Assembly: GCA_018062515.1 (NCBI GenBank)
Contig: JAGOSC010000040.1
Location: 1-23,712 of the forward strand
Direction of reading: 5' to 3'
DNA: 23,712 bases
Origin: Candidatus Omnitrophota bacterium
GTDB taxonomy: Bacteria > Omnitrophota > Gorgyraeia > Zapsychrales > Zapsychraceae
A program made the position numbers and the translations under genes. The notes below the pieces were generated by a model. It was not told where the DNA came from. It searched no databases and saw nothing but the letters and a program-made list of their open reading frames with translations. This document shows, in pieces, positions 5,998 through 13,609 of this stretch. Within the stretch, counting starts at the first letter, position 1, and each line of letters begins with the position of its first letter.

Positions 5998-8802
5998 ATG
6001 AGAAATTATAGTGAACGATGTTTACGTAATCTTCAGGATCGCATGATTATCTTTGGTTTTGAAGGCTGGGATATTTTTATCGTTATGGGTGTGGCATTAA
6101 CTTTTCAATCGATCCATATGAACAAATTAATTCTATGGTTAGCGATTTTTTCAACGGCGGGGTTTCTGTATTTTATTAAAAGAGGAAAACCATCCTTTGC
6201 GACGGAACATTTTATTGACTGGTTTGTTAAGGAAAAGAAATGGACAGCCATTCCGCAAGTCATCGGCCATTCCATTAAGGGCAGAGGTATAAATATAAAA
6301 CTTAATTCACTGCAAAGTATACTTCCTTACAGCCACTTTGAAGACGATCTTTTGGTCTTTAATGATGACTCTTTATCCGCTTGTTATGAACTTATCTGTC
6401 CGTCTCTGGATAATTTTTCCAGTGCTGAGTTAGTTGGTTTTTCCCAGCGTATTGAAACATTCTTGAATAGTTTAACCAATAGAGCGACGTATCAGGTGTT
6501 TTTCACTCTCGATAGCAATTATCAAAATGAAATTGAAGAGCATAAAGTAATCACCTCGACCCATCACTTAATTAAGTCCATGCATCTGGAAAGAATTAAG
6601 AAACTGGAATATTTAAAAGAAGCCAAGATTCTTAGGCGCAGGCGTTGTTATTTATTCGTTAATTATTCCGGATCATATACGGCCAATAAAAGCATTAAAT
6701 TCTTTAATAAGTTCAGCCAACGAAAGAGGGTTATCCACCAAGAGATTGATTCTCTTAAACATGAAATCAAACTGATCTGTCAATCGGTTGAAGATGGCTT
6801 ACTAGGAGCTAATTTTCAATTTAAGGAATTAAATAAAAATCAAACGATGCGGCTTATCTATAAATATTTGAATCCAGATCGGGAAAAACTGGGACTACCT
6901 TGTCCATTTTTAAGAGAAAACAAGTCGTTCGTTCAACAAGTATGTTGTTCAGACTTGAGCATAGATGAAACAAAAGGTGAGTATATGCAATACGGCGGAT
7001 TCTACCATAAATATATTACATTAAAAGTACTTCCAGAGTCGACGGAGCCGGGGATGTTGGATCATATCGCTAATATGTCCTTCTCGGAGTTTGATGTAAT
7101 TGTCAATTTTGAGGCACCTACTAAAGAGTGGGGCCGAAAGAAAATCGAATCAATGCGGAAACGCGAATACGGGAATATGACGGGATTATTTAATATTATC
7201 AACAAAGACGCTGAAACCAAAGTCGCTCAATATGAATCTCTTCTTGAGGAAACTCAGCAAAATAATCAAAAGTTGTTTCGTATGCAGTTAACCGTACATG
7301 TTTACGCGCAAGAATTAGAAGACGTTAAGAAAAAGACAGTTGAAGTTATCCGAGTTTTCTCGAGTCTTAACGGAGCTGAAATGCATGATGAACGCTGGGG
7401 TTCAGTAAAACCAATATTTTTAAGCACGTTACCGGGTTGGACGAAAGAATCTTCAAGGTGGATTCTTTTAAAATCATTACATATGGCGGACTTCTTACCG
7501 CTTTTCTCTGAGTTTAGAGGAAGTGGACGCGCGGAGTGTTTATTCTTTAATTCAACTCAAGGTTTAGCTTCCTATGATCCGTTCTCCGATGATTTATCAG
7601 CTTACAACACGGTTGTCATCGGGGCGTCGGGCAGCGGGAAAAGTTTTACGATTAATCAGTTAATCAATCAGTACAGCAAAAATGATCCGGTTGAGATATT
7701 TATTGATATCGGCGGTTCTTATAAGCGCCAGGTAATTCTAAAAAATGGTGAGTACATTCCTCTTGGATTAAAGGAGAAGTTTACCATTAACCTTTTTGAT
7801 TTATCCCAAAAGAAACGTCTTAAAGATTTTAGAGAAGAAGAACAAAATGAGATTTTAATTATCAAAACCAAAACAATCGCTCAAATGATGGGTGGACTTT
7901 CACGTTTTAAAGAATCAGATCAGATTGTCGAAGATTATATTTTTCGCAGTATTGCACATCTTTATCAAGAGGTTGATTATCCAGAACTTAGTGATCTGAA
8001 AGAGGCGTTACAGTTTATAGCGGATGAAAATAAGCAATTACAACCGTTTTATGAACCAGTTGTAGGTTTACTAGGCATTTGGTTCAGAGGGGGTCAATAC
8101 GGTAAGTATACCGATGGCCCCTCGACAATTTCATTGGATAAAAGTGTCATTTGTTTTGATTTAAAAGGGCTGTCTCAATTTGAACGGTTGCAGTCTGTCA
8201 TGTTGACCATCGTTACCAATTTTATTTGGGGCAAGATTATGAGCGAACCTAAGCGGCGCAAATTTGTAATATTCGATGAATGCTGGAAACTGCTTAATAC
8301 TCCCGAGGCCGCGACCTTCATCGCTGAATGTTATCGCACCTTTAGAAAATACGGAGCTGGGGCGATTTCCGTGACTCAATCATTAAGTGATTTTTTAGGA
8401 AGTGGACTGGAAGATGCAATACTCGGAAATTCTAATACACGTTTTATTCTGCGTCAGAATTCAGCACCTACGGTTGATAAGATCGTTAAATATTTTAATT
8501 TCAATGAACAGGAAAAAAGATTGATTGAATCAATTCAAATTAAAAAAGGCGAATATTCGGAAGTTTTCTTTTCGCAATCTAAAGAATTACAGAATATCAG
8601 CTCCAAAATGATTATTTATCCAACACCGATTGAATATTGGGTGGCAACAACAGATTCAAGTGATTTACTTCACTTTCAAACGATTCGGGATCAATTTGTT
8701 GATTTGAGTTTGTACGAAGTTTTAGAGAAATGTGCCGAAGAGTTTCCTCACGGTGTCGGACAAAAGAATGCAATTTCTAAAGGGGGTTTTACATATGTTT
8801 AA
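5998..8802 (+). CDS. virB4: VirB3-VirB4 fusion, type IV secretion ATPase
   Basis: The inner-membrane ATPase that energises pilus assembly and transfer. The first 75 or so residues match a VirB3: a short amphipathic start and two membrane helices (about 22-38 and 43-60) ending in FIKRGKP. The rest is VirB4: an N-terminal domain, then Walker A GASGSGKS at residues 542-549, Walker B FVIFDECW with D760-E761, and VTQSL soon after. At 934 residues it is longer than a typical VirB4 (about 800-850), as expected for the fusion, which is known from other systems. The ATG at 5998 is preferred to one at 5944 because the latter overlaps the pilin gene far more and adds unrelated residues; the ribosome site is weak. 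The last 8 bp overlap the lipoprotein gene. Confidence 0.9.
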   Translation: MRNYSERCLRNLQDRMIIFGFEGWDIFIVMGVALTFQSIHMNKLILWLAIFSTAGFLYFIKRGKPSFATEHFIDWFVKEKKWTAIPQVIGHSIKGRGINIKLNSLQSILPYSHFEDDLLVFNDDSLSACYELICPSLDNFSSAELVGFSQRIETFLNSLTNRATYQVFFTLDSNYQNEIEEHKVITSTHHLIKSMHLERIKKLEYLKEAKILRRRRCYLFVNYSGSYTANKSIKFFNKFSQRKRVIHQEIDSLKHEIKLICQSVEDGLLGANFQFKELNKNQTMRLIYKYLNPDREKLGLPCPFLRENKSFVQQVCCSDLSIDETKGEYMQYGGFYHKYITLKVLPESTEPGMLDHIANMSFSEFDVIVNFEAPTKEWGRKKIESMRKREYGNMTGLFNIINKDAETKVAQYESLLEETQQNNQKLFRMQLTVHVYAQELEDVKKKTVEVIRVFSSLNGAEMHDERWGSVKPIFLSTLPGWTKESSRWILLKSLHMADFLPLFSEFRGSGRAECLFFNSTQGLASYDPFSDDLSAYNTVVIGASGSGKSFTINQLINQYSKNDPVEIFIDIGGSYKRQVILKNGEYIPLGLKEKFTINLFDLSQKKRLKDFREEEQNEILIIKTKTIAQMMGGLSRFKESDQIVEDYIFRSIAHLYQEVDYPELSDLKEALQFIADENKQLQPFYEPVVGLLGIWFRGGQYGKYTDGPSTISLDKSVICFDLKGLSQFERLQSVMLTIVTNFIWGKIMSEPKRRKFVIFDECWKLLNTPEAATFIAECYRTFRKYGAGAISVTQSLSDFLGSGLEDAILGNSNTRFILRQNSAPTVDKIVKYFNFNEQEKRLIESIQIKKGEYSEVFFSQSKELQNISSKMIIYPTPIEYWVATTDSSDLLHFQTIRDQFVDLSLYEVLEKCAEEFPHGVGQKNAISKGGFTYV

Positions 8803-9208
8803 ACAACAAAAATTGATTTTAATTTTTATATTATTCCCGGCTATAAGTGGATGTGCGAGTAAGAAGATTCCTTATACCACGGCTGGGGCATTAATAGGAG
8901 CTGGAGGTGGGTATGCCATTGATCATGACGGAAAAGATGCTGCGATTGGCGGACTAGCAGGTGGAATCACTGGGGCCATAGTGGCAACTGTTCACGAAAA
9001 GAGGGAGAACAAAAAATTCAATGAAGGGTTCGATCAAGGGTATACCCAAGCCCAGCTTGAAATAGCCATTGATGATTGGAAAACAAATACGGGAAGGAAA
9101 ACTGATGAAGTGTATTCCAATTCATATCACCGAATAAGAGTTCCTACAAAAGAAGTGAATAATGTTATTTACGAAACGCATTTCGAAACATTGGAGGTGT
9201 ATCAATGA
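8795..9208 (+). CDS. Glycine-zipper lipoprotein of the transfer operon
   Basis: A 137-residue protein with a lipoprotein signal ending in the lipobox AISGC (lipidated Cys 20). Residues about 28-65 are a glycine-zipper stretch (AGALIGAGGGYAID and GGLAGGITGAIVA) like the two-helix zipper of the 17 kDa surface antigen family. A charged tail follows with DQGYTQAQLEIA. It probably sits in an envelope membrane. Its place between VirB4 and VirB5 suggests a channel accessory, or an entry-exclusion role as filled by some small lipoproteins near virB5-virB6 in other plasmids; this is inference. The ATG at 8795 follows AGGGGG, while the upstream ATG at 8732 would lie deep inside the virB4 gene. The end overlaps the next start by 4 bp. 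Confidence 0.7.
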   Translation: MFKQQKLILIFILFPAISGCASKKIPYTTAGALIGAGGGYAIDHDGKDAAIGGLAGGITGAIVATVHEKRENKKFNEGFDQGYTQAQLEIAIDDWKTNTGRKTDEVYSNSYHRIRVPTKEVNNVIYETHFETLEVYQ

Positions 9209-9933
9209 ATAAAATTATCGTGTTAATTTCATTCCTTTTAATAAGTCCTCGGCTTGTTTGGGCTCAAAGTACGACATTGGCTGTTTTACAACAAACAATT
9301 ACTCAAACAGCTGAACATTTGCAAAGCCTGCAAAAGGCAGTCCAACAAATTCAATTGCTACAACAACAGGTGCAAGATACTCAAGACATTCTTCAATTAG
9401 CACAGAATGCGGCTGAAGGATCCGATGGGGTTGCGTTTATAAGTGACTTTAGAAACATTGTTACAGAAACCAACGATCTTATTGAACAAATTCAAGGATA
9501 CGTTGATAAAGATCAAAATCTATCAGAAGAATGGACGGGTGTTTTTGGTTCTTTAGATAATTGGGTTGATCATTCGGGAGAATTCTTTGAGAGTATCGAA
9601 ATGTCGGATTCGATCAATTCCCGAGGGTACGCCATAGCTGACAATTATCAGGAAGCTTATCAACAAAATGCCCGAAATGCGCAGGCGCTTATTGATCACG
9701 CAAAAATCGTTAATGAGAAAGGCGCAGTCAAACAAATTGCTGAAGAAATGGGGCACTTGATCGAAATGGAAAACAATTCGGTTTATTTGCTTTCGGAAAT
9801 GTTAAGAGGCCAAAGTGTTGAATATTCAAACACGAACTTAAAGAGAAAAGAAGAAATCATCCAATTTGAAAAGGAAAACAAAGGCGTACAACGGTTCATG
9901 TCTTTAGCTACTTCTAACGCCTTTGATTTATAA
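9205..9933 (+). CDS. VirB5/TrbJ-like minor pilus component
   Basis: A 242-residue secreted protein. A signal peptide ends at about residue 20 (RLVWA then QSTT). A long Gln-rich coiled coil covers about residues 25-70, and more helices fill the rest with few hydrophobic stretches. This pattern and its position before the polytopic VirB6 fit the VirB5/TrbJ family, which caps the pilus or is needed for its assembly in the periplasm. GGAGG at 9193-9197 supports the start, and the ATGA overlap with the preceding gene indicates translational coupling. The coiled coil makes sequence similarity alone weak evidence, so the family call rests partly on context. Confidence 0.7.
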   Translation: MNKIIVLISFLLISPRLVWAQSTTLAVLQQTITQTAEHLQSLQKAVQQIQLLQQQVQDTQDILQLAQNAAEGSDGVAFISDFRNIVTETNDLIEQIQGYVDKDQNLSEEWTGVFGSLDNWVDHSGEFFESIEMSDSINSRGYAIADNYQEAYQQNARNAQALIDHAKIVNEKGAVKQIAEEMGHLIEMENNSVYLLSEMLRGQSVEYSNTNLKRKEEIIQFEKENKGVQRFMSLATSNAFDL

Positions 9934-9936
9934 AAT

Positions 9937-10983
9937 ATGGATTATATCATTGATGTCGTTAAAGGTGATTTAGGGCGAATTTTATTTTCTGGTCAATTTA
10001 TGCTGAGCAGTCTTTTCCTGCTAGCTGTAGTAACACAGTATCTCGGTGTTATTCAGCATAAAGATGGTTGGACAGGTTTATTGTTACGCTTAACAATCGG
10101 TTTTATTTTGCTTCAAAACTATACGTGGTTGATGGACACAACCAGAGTGATTGTTGAAGGAGTGGATGTAATGATTAATCCCGATCAAAGTTTTATTAAT
10201 CAGTATGCCACGATGAGCGACAACTTAAGGCAGGAGTATGAAGCTAATGTCCAGAAAAGCATCACATCTCAAATTCTTAATTTTGGAAAAAATACGATTC
10301 ATAACTTAATCATCAATCTTTCATTTATTTTTTATGCGGTCATTTCAAAGATTATGGAGGCTATAAGATATTCCATCACGGCTATCCTTTATAAATTGGG
10401 TCCCGTTTTGATTCCATTGATCCTGTTTAATAGTACTAAACGAGTTCTAAGCGGTTGGTTTACCAGTTATGTTTCTGTGTTAGCTTGGCCGATACTCTGG
10501 CATATTACCCTTGCGATTGCTGTAGCAATCAGCCGAAAGATTGGTTTAACGGGGGATGGAATCGAATATTTTGTTGCCCTTAATTTTGCCGTTGGATTTA
10601 TTTTGATTTCTTCTCCAATGATTATCAGCAGTTTAGCCGCCGGAGTCGGCGCGGGGGCGGCTGCCTCTCTTGCGGGGGCTTTCGCATCTAAATCCGCCAT
10701 TGATACTTTACGTCAAGGAACACGCTTGAGTTTGGCTGGTTCTGGTGGCGCTGTAAGAGGTGGACTTCAATCAGCACAGAATATTAAGCAAGACCCCTTA
10801 GTTAATCCAACTTTAACAGAACGTCTAAAGAATGTTATGAGTTCTGTGGGGAAGGTATCAATGGGTACAATCTCCGGTGGAATAAAGTCTGTGGCTTACA
10901 AGACCGGCTTCAAACCCTCTGTGATTGAAAATAATGCTTTGCGTTCAATACGTAATGTCATGAAAGGAAAGAAGAATGAGTGA
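9937..10983 (+). CDS. virB6: VirB6/TrbL-like polytopic inner-membrane channel protein
   Basis: A 348-residue protein with about six membrane segments (roughly 14-36, 48-66, 118-142, 148-166, 178-200 and 212-235). A small-residue-rich stretch, AAGVGAGAAASLAGAFA, comes near the last one, followed by a soluble, basic C-terminal tail of about 100 residues. VirB6 proteins form part of the inner-membrane translocation path for the DNA strand. The start lies only 3 bp after the VirB5 stop and has no clear ribosome site, suggesting coupled translation. The end overlaps the VirB8 start by 8 bp. Confidence 0.75.
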   Translation: MDYIIDVVKGDLGRILFSGQFMLSSLFLLAVVTQYLGVIQHKDGWTGLLLRLTIGFILLQNYTWLMDTTRVIVEGVDVMINPDQSFINQYATMSDNLRQEYEANVQKSITSQILNFGKNTIHNLIINLSFIFYAVISKIMEAIRYSITAILYKLGPVLIPLILFNSTKRVLSGWFTSYVSVLAWPILWHITLAIAVAISRKIGLTGDGIEYFVALNFAVGFILISSPMIISSLAAGVGAGAAASLAGAFASKSAIDTLRQGTRLSLAGSGGAVRGGLQSAQNIKQDPLVNPTLTERLKNVMSSVGKVSMGTISGGIKSVAYKTGFKPSVIENNALRSIRNVMKGKKNE

Positions 10984-11572
10984 GCTTGCTTTTAATCGGA
11001 TAATTCTTGAGAAAAATAATCAGATACTGGCGGTCGTTTCGATTATTTCTTTGGGGTTAAATTTATTTCTGACACTTATTTTAATATTTTCTATAAATCA
11101 AAAACCTTTGATTGTTTATGACGATTCCGGTCAGGTAACAACACTCAATCAGAAAAACTTTAAATTGGACGAAGGAATATTGGAAGGTTTTGCACGTATG
11201 ATCTCCAAAGAATATTTAAGTTTTACCGCTGTATCTTTGCCAACACAGATTGAAGGGATCAAACAATATTTAGCTGAAAGTCCAAAAAATGCCATACTCG
11301 AATCTTATAAGAAAAATCAAAAGAAACTGCAGGAAGAAAATGTCTTTCATCAATATTCCATCTACGGAATAAACATTACAAAAAAGAATAATCCTTTCTT
11401 AGTCGAAGTTACGGGGATCAAAACAGTATATGCCAATGGTAACAGCAAGAATATTAATGCCTCGTATATCCTTGAAATTCAGAAAATCAAACAATCAGAG
11501 GAAAATCCGTATGGTTTGTTAGTCTCAAAGATTACACAGAAAGATGAAAAAGAAACGGAGGACGTAGAATGA
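10976..11572 (+). CDS. virB8: VirB8/TraE-like inner-membrane scaffold protein
   Basis: A 198-residue bitopic protein: a short cytoplasmic N-terminus, one membrane helix (about 17-40), then a periplasmic domain with alternating helices and strands ending in the pattern ASYILEIQKI and YGLLVSKI. This is the layout of VirB8 and its F-type counterpart TraE, which nucleate assembly of the inner-membrane complex. Position between VirB6 and VirB9 is the classical order. The start overlaps VirB6 by 8 bp with AAGGAAAG upstream, and the stop overlaps the VirB9 start by 4 bp. TraE rather than VirB8 proper is possible. Confidence 0.75.
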   Translation: MSELAFNRIILEKNNQILAVVSIISLGLNLFLTLILIFSINQKPLIVYDDSGQVTTLNQKNFKLDEGILEGFARMISKEYLSFTAVSLPTQIEGIKQYLAESPKNAILESYKKNQKKLQEENVFHQYSIYGINITKKNNPFLVEVTGIKTVYANGNSKNINASYILEIQKIKQSEENPYGLLVSKITQKDEKETEDVE

Positions 11573-12378
11573 GGTGTTTTATTTTTCTATTAATGTTATT
11601 AATGGTTCGTCCTGCCATCGCTTCAGAACAAAGCCGGTATCTTGAGCCCAATCGAGTCTTGTTTGAAGAGCCAAGCGAGGATGAAGTCTTAAAGATCAAT
11701 TCGGCTATTGGATTTACCACTGTATTAGAATTCCCCGATAAGCCTTCGATGGTTTCAACGGGAGATAGTTCACTACTCCAAATCGAAGTACCCAAAAATT
11801 CTAAAAATGTCCTGATTAAAGCTTTAAGAAATGAGGGAGAAACCAATCTTTTTGTGTTTACCCCTAATCAACGGTTTAATTATAAGGTCATTGTCGGTGA
11901 TAAGCATGAGGTTGATTATGTTGTTGATGTTAAAAAAGACATTAAGTCTAAAGAAAAGACACAAAAGAAAATGCCATTTACCCAGTTAATTAAAATGGCA
12001 CAGAATTATCGAGTCTTAAAAGATTCCAAGCAAATCAACCCTAGATTATTTATACAAAAGGATATTTTTAAAGAATACAACAGCCCTAACCTTAGACTGC
12101 AGGTAGTCGAGGTGTTTAAGAATATAGCGCCTAATTATCTTGTTCTCCACGTGGTCATTCACAATATGCAAAATACCACTGTTGAGTTTAATGAAAAGAA
12201 TACCAACATATATATAAATTGTCAGAAATTTAAGCCTAACTTTGTCTTGTTTGATTCAACAAAATTGGAAGAAAGACAAAAAACTGATGTTTGGCTAGTT
12301 CTTGAAAACACATACGTATCTTTGGATAACCAATTTTCTATTGGGGCAGGTGTATATGATAAAGAATATATCTTTTAA
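11569..12378 (+). CDS. virB9: VirB9-like outer-membrane-complex protein
   Basis: A 269-residue periplasmic protein with a signal peptide ending about residue 18 (VRPAIA). The N-terminal half has beta-rich segments, including ALRNEGETNLFVFT and FNYKVIVGD, typical of VirB9/TrbG/TraK secretin-like domains. The second half contains a further beta domain (LQVVEVFKNIAPNYLVLHVVI). VirB9 with VirB7 and VirB10 forms the outer-membrane core of the channel. GGAGG precedes the ATG at 11569 and the start overlaps VirB8 by 4 bp. The gene overlaps the VirB10 start by 23 bp. Confidence 0.75.
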   Translation: MRCFIFLLMLLMVRPAIASEQSRYLEPNRVLFEEPSEDEVLKINSAIGFTTVLEFPDKPSMVSTGDSSLLQIEVPKNSKNVLIKALRNEGETNLFVFTPNQRFNYKVIVGDKHEVDYVVDVKKDIKSKEKTQKKMPFTQLIKMAQNYRVLKDSKQINPRLFIQKDIFKEYNSPNLRLQVVEVFKNIAPNYLVLHVVIHNMQNTTVEFNEKNTNIYINCQKFKPNFVLFDSTKLEERQKTDVWLVLENTYVSLDNQFSIGAGVYDKEYIF

Positions 12379-13276
12379 AGAATTATTATTCAAAAGTGAC
12401 CATACAGGCAAACGAGTGCCGACGAGATTTGCATGGAGTTTGGTTGTATTGTTTATTTTTGGTTCATTCTTTATGTCAAAAGAAAAACCTAAGAAACTTA
12501 AACATGAAGCTCGCCAAGACATCATCAAAGAACGTGAAATTATAGAAGCGTCCAATAGTCATTCAAAAGAAGAAGAGAAGTCAGCGGTAGATTTATCGGA
12601 GGAGATTGATTTCCCAATTAAAGCAGATTCTGTAAAGCCAAAAAGAATCAGCGGTAAAGTGGATGCCAAAATGATTGTTTTTGACGCGACCAATAATTAT
12701 CAATCCGATCAGATTGCACCTTTAGGGAGCATGATTGAATGCCTATTGATCCACAATATTGTAACAAATAACTTTAGTGCGCCGGTTATTGCTCAAGTTT
12801 GGGAGGATTTTTATTTTGACGGAAAGTTACTGTTACCGTTTGGAACAAGGATTTTTGGTACGGCCAGAGCCGGTAAAGAACGCGACCGGGTGTTAGTTAC
12901 TTTTCATACGATTGTATATCAGGATGGCCGGGAAGTACCGATTAAAGCTTTAGGTTTAAGTGCGGATGGATCAGCCGGGCTGACTGGGATACTTGTATCC
13001 AAACAAAATAAAAAAAGGGTTTTAATGCTGGCTATGAATTTTATGAGCGGGATAGCGTTGGGCTTACAGGAAAAAGCGACAAATGCTGTTACTGGACTCA
13101 GAGAAATAACAACTGATTCACGTAATGCAGTTTTGCAGGGAGCATCAAATACTTTTGAAAAAGAAGCGGGGCAACTAGAAAAAGAAATTAATGCGGCTGA
13201 AGGTTATGCCATTGTCGTCGCGGGAAATAAATTAATTGTTTATTTTGAAAAGTCGGTAGATGTAGAGCCGCTTTAG
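12356..13276 (+). CDS. virB10: VirB10-like envelope-spanning protein, compact form
   Basis: A 306-residue protein: a short cytoplasmic N-terminus, a membrane helix at about 25-40, a charged linker (about 41-100) and a C-terminal beta domain with PLGSMIECLLIHNI, LLPFGTRIFGTA, RVLVTFHTIVYQDGREV and a long helical segment near residue 215-280. This is the VirB10/TrbI pattern; the family links inner-membrane energy to the outer-membrane core. It is shorter than typical VirB10 and its linker is rich in Lys and Glu instead of Pro. The ATG at 12356 follows GGGGCAGG; an in-frame ATG at 12302 would add a stretch without a ribosome site. It is 9 bp from the next gene. Confidence 0.85.
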   Translation: MIKNISFKELLFKSDHTGKRVPTRFAWSLVVLFIFGSFFMSKEKPKKLKHEARQDIIKEREIIEASNSHSKEEEKSAVDLSEEIDFPIKADSVKPKRISGKVDAKMIVFDATNNYQSDQIAPLGSMIECLLIHNIVTNNFSAPVIAQVWEDFYFDGKLLLPFGTRIFGTARAGKERDRVLVTFHTIVYQDGREVPIKALGLSADGSAGLTGILVSKQNKKRVLMLAMNFMSGIALGLQEKATNAVTGLREITTDSRNAVLQGASNTFEKEAGQLEKEINAAEGYAIVVAGNKLIVYFEKSVDVEPL

Positions 13277-13285
13277 GAGGATACG

Positions 13286-13609
13286 ATGAAATTAAAATTT
13301 TGTCTGGTTATTTCTATATGTCTAATTTGCACAGGTTGTAAAACCTTTCAAACTTCTTTAAAGAAAAATAAATCAATTCCAGTCATAACGGCCATTAATC
13401 CGGCAGTTGAGACCGAAACAGTTATGGTTCCAGCTAAAACCAAAAAAGTTTGGGTTAACCCATATATAGATGACGAAGGGAATATGATCGAAGGTCATTA
13501 TAAGTACGTGATTCTTGAAGAAAGTCATTGGGCTTTACAAGAGATCACACCGCAAGCAACGTGCCAGGTAAAACAAAATACACTAGAGGTAGAAAGAAAT
13601 AATGAATGA
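13286..13609 (+). CDS. Small VirB7-like lipoprotein
   Basis: A 107-residue lipoprotein with lipobox CTGC (Cys 18). The mature part contains the conserved-looking block KVWVNPYIDDEGNMIEGHYK, a pattern I associate with short lipoproteins of transfer operons. VirB7-type lipoproteins anchor the VirB9-VirB10 ring in the outer membrane, and this is the only other lipoprotein beside those two genes. AGGAGG precedes the start, and the end overlaps the VirD4 start by 8 bp. The VirB7 role is inferred from size, lipidation and position. Confidence 0.6.
   Translation: MKLKFCLVISICLICTGCKTFQTSLKKNKSIPVITAINPAVETETVMVPAKTKKVWVNPYIDDEGNMIEGHYKYVILEESHWALQEITPQATCQVKQNTLEVERNNE

Noticed and set aside
10467..10700. 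Minus-strand frame rich in Ala and Pro inside virB6
   Set aside because: It mirrors the Gly/Ala-rich stretch of VirB6 on the other strand and has no independent support.
13390..13406. GGCCATTAATCCGGCAG resembling part of the tRNA-Lys 5' end, as a possible att copy
   Set aside because: The match is interrupted and lies inside the small lipoprotein coding sequence.
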